Source: Chrysaora quinquecirrha
Taxonomy: Eukaryota > Cnidaria > Scyphozoa > Semaeostomeae > Pelagiidae
Assembly: GCA_014526335.1 (NCBI GenBank)
Contig: JACTAT010000036.1
Coordinates: 2,564,387 to 2,628,386, forward strand
Length of the DNA stretch: 64,000 nt
Reading direction: 5' to 3'
The translations under genes were made by a program, and so were the position numbers. Positions 1 through 9,700 of this stretch are shown piece by piece. A model generated the notes under the pieces. It was not told the DNA's origin. It was given only the letters and a program-made list of their open reading frames with translations, and searched no databases. Numbering within the stretch: position 1 is the stretch's first letter; each line of letters begins with the position of its first letter.

Positions 1-710
1 AAACTAGCTAAGTATGGAATATAAAACGAATGCTATATTGGATGTTACAAGTAAGGTAATACCTAGAAGCGTACGGGAATTACCTACGTGGGCAGCAGGT
101 GTACAGCATGCAATGATGCAATGCGGGGATGCTTAAGCTATGCTGCAACAGGATGTTACCTAAAAATGGCTAGTGCTAAAGAATGAGTAAAGTAAATATG
201 CTAATGTATGCGAACATGATAAAATATGATAATATATGCAAACCGCTACAGCTAAAAGCCATGTTGTTTTGACAGCATCGAATCCAGCCAAAAAATTACT
301 AACATTCAGATACGTAAATGTAAAAGGTTGTAGCTCATAAAACACTCCAAAGTTGCAGTATCATTTTTTGGACCAATTGATAGCCATTTGGTGAGACCCT
401 CAAACCCCCTGTCGGGCTTTGATTGGATTACCCCCCGGGTTTGACCACGGCAGTTTCTCCTCATGCCATGGAAGTTATTTCTCGTAGTTCAAGTTACTAC
501 GCATTGTATTTTTAACAAACAACATACATCTCTTTTAGCAACAAAACGCCTTAAGGAATCGAGGCAGCACAATTTTTGCTGATATACATAACTTCATATC
601 TGAGTCACAAGAAGCATGGAGAGGGCTTGAAAATAATGAGTGCCCTGTTCTTTCCTTCTAAAAGAATGTTTGTGAAATTTTACATTATTTCAAAATGTTT
701 GCTTTTGTAG
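1..710. other. intronic sequence upstream of first visible TXNDC11 exon
   Basis: No exon, repeat array or RNA gene is recognisable here. It is taken to be the intron that precedes the exon starting at 711, whose acceptor is the AG at 709-710. Confidence 0.5.
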
Positions 711-3700
711 GCCGTCGTTGTTGGATATTTCAATGTTCATGCTGCATCAAACAAGAAGTTTTCAACATTTTTGAAGCTTTGCATTTCTAGTGTTAATCGA
801 GGTAAGAATTTCAATTCAATTTCATTTAAAACCTCTCAAGTGTGCATATCTTTATCGATGTTTTCGGGAGCTTTCGGCCTGAATTTTTGGATTTTCTCTC
901 TCTCTCTCTATTGCAGTCTGTAGAAATCGACAGGCTCAACATAGCCGAAACACAAAATGCAAAACGGAAGGAGAGCCTTGGGCTGTATGACTTAGAGAGT
1001 TACTCGGCGATTTCATTGAGCTCTATAGCTCAGTGGAAATGTCGTTGGCTCTCTGGTCATGCAGTCCAGGTTCGAATCCGATCTATCGTGGTATGCCAAT
1101 TGTGGAAAAATCTATCATACTTAGCCAATAGCCAAACTAAGCGATGATTCGAGGGTCGGCCGCCCTCCGTCCCCCCCCCCCCTCCGTCCCCCTCCGTCCC
1201 CCTCCGTCCCCCTCTTTGCTACACCACCGACAATAACTGTTCTATAATTTGGCTTATGGCAGCATGGCAGCTCTTGCCTGCCACTCATTTGTCTGCAATC
1301 CTCTGCCATCTACCATATATCAATTTCTATCGATTTCATATTTCTGAATGTAAGCAATGTTGCAAGACCTGGCCAAACGATGTGACATCATGTTGTACAG
1401 GGCAACAATTTTGATGTGTAAAACCTTCATGCAACATCGTGCAACAAATGTTGCAGACTGCAATATTGGTGCCAAACGAAGCAACATCGGGTCAGCAACA
1501 AATGTTGCACGCAAATGTTGCATCGTTTGGGTGGGGCTTTAAAACCTTTTCATTAACCGACATAATCAGGGCGATGGGAAATGTAGCGGGCAATGCAAAA
1601 ATGGTTTGAAATTTGCGCAATGGCCTGCGGATGACAAATCAACTGGTTAGACCTCTTCATATTACTTGAGGGGGTTATCCAGCAACAATTTTTGTTGCCC
1701 CATACTTCAGAACCTTGCAAATGGCAAAAAAAACCATTGCATCAAAAATCGGAAACTACTGTCAGAAAGAGCTTGCTGAGTACATTCGAAATATATGTTG
1801 TTTTTTAAATTTTGTCCCTCTCTTCACGAGTTATCGATTGGTGAAACCTGATTGCCCCCCCCCCTGCAAACATTATTTTTTTTCTCGCTTGTGCAACATT
1901 ACAGAGGGCAATTTTCAATGCTAAATTAAGACCTTTCAGCTGAGATCTAAATGGTGGTTCAAATTCTTCTTAAAAACTTTCCTAACACTTAAACGTTCGT
2001 AGTTTTCGTGAGCATAAAGAGACTGCAAACACTTCACAACACTAAAAATAATCATTATTATAATTAACTTTTGATGGTTTCCTTTTTCAGTATCGAAGAT
2101 ACTTTATGGAATTGTGACTAACAGCAAAATGGCAGCTTTGGCGGGCCTAAGGAAATATGGTCAAATAATCCTTCATCAAATGCTTCGAAATAAAATTGTG
2201 AGTTCCAAAAATTGAAAGAGAACTTTTACTTTCCAGATTAATCTCAAAGCTCTATCTTATTGGGCCTGACCTTATTTATTTTATTTTAGTATTTTCCAGA
2301 TAATTCGAACTATACTGCTGACTCGATTTATTCTTGGATTGTCAAGAGTCAATTTGAAGTAAGTCATTTCATGAAATTCCAAATCAATATGTGGCACCGC
2401 TGTTCTCTCTACCATCGAGTCTTTGGCCAAAGGTTGCCCAAAATAACCTAACATTTCGCCCTCCTTCTCTGTGTCTCAACTACTTTAATGACAGAGGTGG
2501 CTTACCCAGCATCACCTCGGGTAATGTCTGTGCAGTACAGTGGAGGATGTGCAGTACAGTGGAGGGATATCATCAGAACAGTGGAGGGATATCATCAGAA
2601 CGGTAGAGGGATATCATCAGTACATTGGAGATATATCATCAGTACGGTGAAGGATTTTCAGTACTGTCTGTACTGTACCATAGTCAATGACTGTACTGAT
2701 GATATCCCTCACTGTACTGAACGTCCTCTGCTGTACTGATGATATCCCTCCACTGTACTGGTGATATCCCTCCGCTGTACTGATGATATCCCTCAACCGT
2801 ACTGATGATATCCCCCAAATGTACTCAAAGTCCTCCGCTGTACTGATGATATTCCTCTACTTTACTGATGATATCCCTCCACTGTACTGATGATATCCCT
2901 CTGTTGTACTGATGATATCCCTCCACTGTACCAATGATATCCCTCCACTGTACTGATGATATCCCTCCACTGTACTGATGATATCCTTCCATTGATATCC
3001 TGGGGTGAGCTTTTCAGCAATATATTTTCAACAATAAGCGTCCTTTTTAATTTTTCAAACATTTCATATTGTAATATTTTTAATCCCAAAACCAAATATT
3101 CCTCTTTTGTATGAATTTTTTCTGTATGAAAATTTTCTACTTGTTTTAGATCGTGAAGCAGCTTACACCGAACATGACACATTTGAATGAATACATCAGT
3201 GAATTAAAGAGAGGTCCATCTCTTCTGCTGTTTTTGTCCTTTCGACCATCATTGGCAAACAGTCGAATGAACTATTACGACAGGTATGTTGCTAGATCTT
3301 ACATCCTTGCTGTATCGCAGCCAAAACCAAAATATTTTCATGTTTCTGTTGAAGGGTTTTCCTATACAGATATTCCCTATAGTTATAGATATTTTCTTAT
3401 TCATAAATTCAAACGAAAATAACTTTATTTACTTTTCATACTTATATCTACTTTACGCTAAGATACAATACAAGAATTATATCTTACAAGTACAGTAAAG
3501 TCAGTCTAGCCGTAGCGATTTTATGTAATTCATGTCCATCTCACCAAGCATAATACATCGTTCCTTGACCGTCTGTTCAAAGGGAGGGGGTGGGGTAGGG
3601 CAATCTTTCTTGTAAACAAAATCGCCATCAACGCGTGAAGGCTGTTGATCACTCATAAGCCTATATACTGTATACTCCCTTGGGTCATAACTTATGCAGT

Positions 3701-6700
3701 ACTGGAATTGTAACTTTCCACAAAATACCTTCCTTTCTAAAACAATGTATCACGCTTATATCCTTTCTCCTGGGGTATGGGATAAGTAAATTCATATATT
3801 ATTGGATGCGTTCTTTTGGAGCGAAGTAAAAGTTTAATTCGACGTTCTACCGTTCTTTTCATTAGGGACCGTTCATTATTTTGCAGGGGTTGGTACCAAA
3901 GCAAGTAGAAATTTATATAAAAAAATAATAACTCAACCGGTTCGATTTTCAAAAAAAATCTTACCCCACAAAAAACGAGGAGTAATATTCTTTTACCCAA
4001 CCATAAATCAATATCTTTAACAATAACAAATCTTTATAAATTCATCGTTTGTATAAAAAAATAATAAATAATCAAATAAGAAAAAAAGGTTCTGATGAAA
4101 CAAATAGTGACCTTTAAAGAAAGAATGGAAGCTGAAGAAGAAAAAGAGACTGAAGATGAAGAATAGTTCTTGGACAACCTTTCTTTGCCAAGTTCAGAAA
4201 ATGAACCATCGATGATGAAAGTGATTGACTTCTTAAAATTAAACATTGTTCTTATTCTTTTGGACCTGCTCGTTTAGTTTCAGATTTTTTTACCCAAACA
4301 AATTCCAGGCTCAAAATTTTTTGTACCCAACCATTTTGATGTGTAAAATTTTGCTTACCCAACCCATTTCGCTTCGGTCCCAACCTTTGTATAAATAATT
4401 AACGGTTCCTTAGCGATGTTTCGCTGCGACTTGAAAAATAAAAAGTCGCACGTGTAGACAGGGATGGATTTTCGAACAAATTGTTCTGCGACCTGAGGAA
4501 ACACGGTCGTAGAAGATGGATTTGGTTGATCTTTTCGCGACATGTTTTGGCTTATCGCCAACAACGTCGGAGTGTGTAGCCGGTTTTTTCGCACTGGATA
4601 CGGAAAATATTGCATTATTTTCGCGCGTTTTTCCTGGAAATTTTCTAGAATCCATTCTTCTTTTTACACTAGTTGATTTTCGATGCCTTTTGTAACCTTC
4701 TGTAGTATTTTCGCAGCGTTTAGTCACCTAAGGATTTTTCATAACAGAACAGAACACACAAGTGTCACATCACCAGAACAGGTGAAAGATCGCACGTAGC
4801 CGCGGCTTTAACATTTTAAGAGGGGGTCATTGGGCATGACGGTTTGCGGTTTTTCGACATTTTAAGAGCAGTATTACGGTTTTTATCCTTTAAAAAGTAC
4901 GGTTTTACGGTTTTTCAATCTGTTATTTTGGTGCGGTTTTACGGTTTTAAAAAAACACATGTACGCTTGTACGGTTTTGCTAAAAAAGTTGCAGTTTTAC
5001 GGTTTTTGACCCCCCTATGACCCCCCTTTTAATAATATATTTTACCATCTAAACCAAAAGTAAACTTGAAACTTCATACACTTCCTTCTTTTTTTTGCAG
5101 TATCGAATCGCAGCAACTCATTACAGTAACTGCACGTCTTTTGGTGATCTGAAGAACGAAATCCCGCTAGTTCCAATACCTCCCAGGGCAGAATTAAATC
5201 AAAAGCAATTAGTTCCTGATCAAGTCATGTGCAAATACCCTTGCAGTTTATGTATGACTGTTAATTCATCTTCATTCGGAACCAGATGCAGTATATGTCG
5301 CAGATGTACACAAAGAAAATGCTTCTACAAAAGTCTGTTGAATATTCATTTGAATAACATACAGAAATTCAATTTATATTCGACTGATTCTTCGAGAAAT
5401 ATCTGCCAAAGTTTTCAGCGGGACACGTATTACTATCCTGACATCATAAGTATTTGTTGCTTCAAGGAAGTCAGCTTTGAAACTCCTGACATTAAGATAT
5501 TTGATAAACGTGCGAAAGAACTACAGAAGAAGTATAGTATTCATAAAGAACTTATTAATAAAGGGATAGATAAAACGATAAATCTGAATGAATTGGACTT
5601 TATACTAGATGATTCCATGAAAATGCTCCTTGAGACTATGGATAAGTTATCGAAATTGGACGCAAATACGTTCAAAAGTACATCAAGCTATGAAAAATTT
5701 TACAGGAACAATTAGCTGATCAAAGTAGAATGCATGGTTTCAAAGACAAAGATGTTAGTAAAACGGGGGAGCATAAGGAGAAGAAAAGCGAAAAATGTAA
5801 TGCAGAATCAATAAAAATACTTAGGAACTCCATACACCAATCCGATTGTCTCAATCCCCCGTCGCTTCAGTTACCAATATTGTCGGAGCAGCCTTTGAAA
5901 GCCAGAAATCGTAATTTTTCAACAAGTGATTTCCATGGGCTTAGATGCAAAACAAATCGAACTGTTAACTATTTTTATCTGGATATTGACATTCACAAAA
6001 CTATGGTTAGTAATTTGGGTATTGATAGAAAAATGACGCGTGATTTAACGTCCTTGGCGCTTGTGGATCTGAAGGTGAGTTTGTTCGCTTGGTTTTTCAT
6101 CATACTCAACTTTTTTTCCCTTGTTTGGATATCTTTTAGACCCTAGGCCCCGTTTACACGGGATCAGATCAGTGCGGATCCAATTCCAAACTGGTACGTA
6201 TAGGCCTCGCGTCTGCATGAGACCTGGTTGATCCGATCCCATTTGAATCTGCTATCCGTACCCGTTCGGGTTCCCTTTCGAAATCGGATCCCGAAAAGGT
6301 TTCGTGTAAACCGTTTGGATCGGATCCAAACGGGTACGGATAGGAATCACGGCTGATAATAATAATTATTCGAGGTTATTTTAACATTTAACATTCAATT
6401 TAGCTTTGTTTTCGGATCGGATCCCGTGTAAACGCAAACATTTCTGGATCCGATCCCGTGTGACATGAACACCCCTAAAAAACAGGATCGGTTCCAAATG
6501 GATCCAATTCCGTTTGGATCCGATCCCGTGTAAACAGAGTCTTAGTTGCATGTGCATGCAATACTACCCGTAGCTGCTCGTTACTAGTTACTAGTTACTT
6601 ACCTAAGCAACCATTGAATACTTGAGGCTAGATTTTCTCCATTTTGGTTTTTCCTCTATTAAATGGGCTATCCAGAATTGGAGCAAACCAGGAGAAGCTT

Positions 6701-9700
6701 GTCTATTTCCTGTTTTTCGCGGATCTTTGGTTTTATTAGAAACCTTCTTCGTTTTGTCATTTTTCGTACTTATTATCAACAAGGAGTTAAACCATTTAAA
6801 CAAGGATGTTGGCGTATAGAATCTTTTAGTGTTCTCTTCTAGAAGGTCCATATAAAAATCTAGGTGCTATTTTATTTTATTAAAAAGCCGTTTTCATTGT
6901 TGTCACATTTATTAATTGGGAAATATATTAAAGCTCTGCTCATAAGCGTGTTCTTGGAATCCAGTAAGAACCCCATACATAGAAGCGTTTTGACAAAACG
7001 TTAAGCCTGCTAAGCCGAACTCAGCAATAGCCTTTATCAATTTCTTTCTGTGCTTAAGTGTTCATTGACTTTGATTTTTGTTCTAGAACGAAGCTACATA
7101 TGTGCTGCACGAGACTATCCCACTGTCCAGGAAGACAATTGGTAAGTAAATTAGATTGCCAATTGAAATCGAGTTGCTTTGACAGAGTTAAAGAAATAAG
7201 CTTAAGCTGGCAAAGTCCAAACGAGAGAAGTTTGCTCAAGCCAACTTCTATCATGTGCGCGTATCATAACGTTGCGTAGCATTTCTCTGCTCAGGCGGTT
7301 TGATTAGAATGATACAGATTGAAGAAATGAATTTCATGTAGTAGTATGTGATCACTGTTAGAGATGTGCAAACTCTTCGTGGTTAAGGAGAAAGCCTTGA
7401 CGATTGATACGACCATCACGGGTTTCGAACTTGCGACCATTGGCTATGTACCTCAATCCTCTACAAATGAGCTGCTTGGCCACCAATCTGCCCACCTTCA
7501 GTCCCATTCGTTAACAATCATTCGTTGCGAGGCTCTATCTCTACACGGAGGGGGACCACCACAGCCTACCAATACTGTGTTATAAATTTAAGCCCTGGTA
7601 AATTATGGCCGAAATTTCACCCAAGATTCATGTTGGACGAAATATTGGCAGTGTTTCGCCATCTTGTTAGAAGAGCCCACATCAGGTTGGGGGATGCTCA
7701 TGGCTGTAAGCAGGGGTGGAAAAAATTTTTTTCTTGCTGGGACCACAGTTAAGATAGCGAATATTTTCTGAGCCGCCAACCAGCAGAAAAGATCAATACT
7801 GCGCTAAAACTTATTATGATTATTTAGTTGTTACCAAAAGTTTGTCCTGATAAGAATCATAAGATACACACTTTAATGCAAAATGTGCTTTCATGTGACT
7901 TTTTTGAATACGAGAGCTTTAGTGCATTCTGCAAAAAATCTGCTCCTACTTAAGCATGCTGGTTTGATTTACAAAGCAATCAAATCGTGAATTTCATCTG
8001 CACTTCCTAAGGATTAAATACCTTTATGTATCAATTCTGCAACAGCCTTTTACTTGATCATAGCCGCATGGAAAGTCTAAATACCAGTTGTTTTATAACT
8101 GTTCAGTATATTAATTGTTGCTGACTGGTTTACTGATCTTTTTTCTCACACTTTCTTTTTTTAATTTGTTCATTCCTTTCGGGACCTTCCTATACAAATT
8201 GTAATTTCTTTTTTCTTTCTGGGACTCAAAATATTTTCTGGGACCAATGGTCCCGTGGTCCGATACTTTTTCCAACCCTGGCTGTAAGGGCACTTGGCTA
8301 GATAGCTCTTCTCGAGTTTTTTCTAAGTGTCCTAAGCTAATGGCTTAGCAACATTTTTATTTTGCTTAACTTGTAATTAAAAGCTTGAATTGATATGAAT
8401 TGAATTGAATTGAATTGTAAGTTTAATCAGGGTCAAATATAGATAGAAACGAAACAAAATAAAAACTTACCAACAGTAGTCCCAAGCTTTTATTTAAATA
8501 CAAATCTTGGCTGAAACGTTGGCTACCTTTAGCCACTTCTGTCACCAACAACAGCTAATTTCAAAATTAGTTGCGCTGAATATTGGCTGTAATTTTATCG
8601 ACGTTTTGCCAAGACTCAATCCTATTCCATTCAAGCCCTTCCACGCACTAACCTTCTTGTCTCGTAATTATTGGCACTGAGAGACTATTTTGTGGGGATC
8701 TGCTGAGCAGCACGTAAACTCGTTTCCGAAGTTCTACTCTTGCAAAAGAAGTAACAAAACCATTATTTAACAAGATTGCATCGAGCGACCATGCGACCAC
8801 AATGTTGCCGAGCGATCGGTTCGTCTGATTGCTCTTAAGAATAAAACAAAACAACCGCTCATGTTGTTAGCAAGTCTATAGCCTATAATGAAGTATGGTT
8901 AGCGGCGGAAGAGTTATTTAACGATGTTTTCTTTGTTTTTTGCAGTTGAATTTGTTACAAATTTTACGAATGGTCGCTTGGAAAGAAGACTGCGTTCGGC
9001 TAAATCAAATAGTTTGTGCTCTGAAACCATCAATTCTACCTGTATATATGAAACCACAACAAATACTTTCCAGGAAATCGTTCTCGACGATTCGAAGGTA
9101 ATTTTGTGAAATTATACCGAATGCTATATGATATCGCACCGTTCTTTGTAGAATGCCCCAGTAGCTAGGTCTTAATAGCTAGATTTTAGATCGGCAGTGG
9201 TGATGTATAGCTTATTGGTTAAGGAGCTGGGTTTCGAATTCCGTGGGCTCCGCATTTGTGAGTTCGAGTTCCGCTATGGTCAGAACCATGAACCACATGC
9301 GTCCAACTCAGCTGTCCATCTTTCTCCTCTAGAATACAAGTCTGGGATCACAAGCTTCAGGTCCGCATCCGCTGTATATTTGTAAGACTCCCTAACCTGC
9401 CTGCGATAACAAATAGAGATTGCTTTGTTGCTTGACTTCCCTCCATCAGGTGCAATGGTGTACGGACCCTTCGGCTAAAATGTAAAATGTCATTGAGACG
9501 GTCAAAAACCAAGTAAATGGAGTCTTTCAGAAAATAGCGGTTGAAGCTGCTTTTTACGTCATTGAACGATAGTGTTAGCGTTGTAAGTGGATTGAACCCT
9601 GTTTAAAGGACTGCAAGGGCTTAAGGCCTCGGCTAAACGAGCTAGCAAAATGTTCGACCATTTGGCCATATCGCAAAAACATTGCTTGTCAAACATTTTT

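Noticed and set aside
1019..1092. Functional tRNA gene
   Set aside because: A and B boxes are good but the acceptor and T stems do not pair; the same is true of the copies at 9203 and 41484.
5713..5715. TAG as the real end of a protein starting near 5101
   Set aside because: The adjacent frame continues with TXNDC11-specific conserved sequence to a good donor, so the stop is better explained by a missing base.
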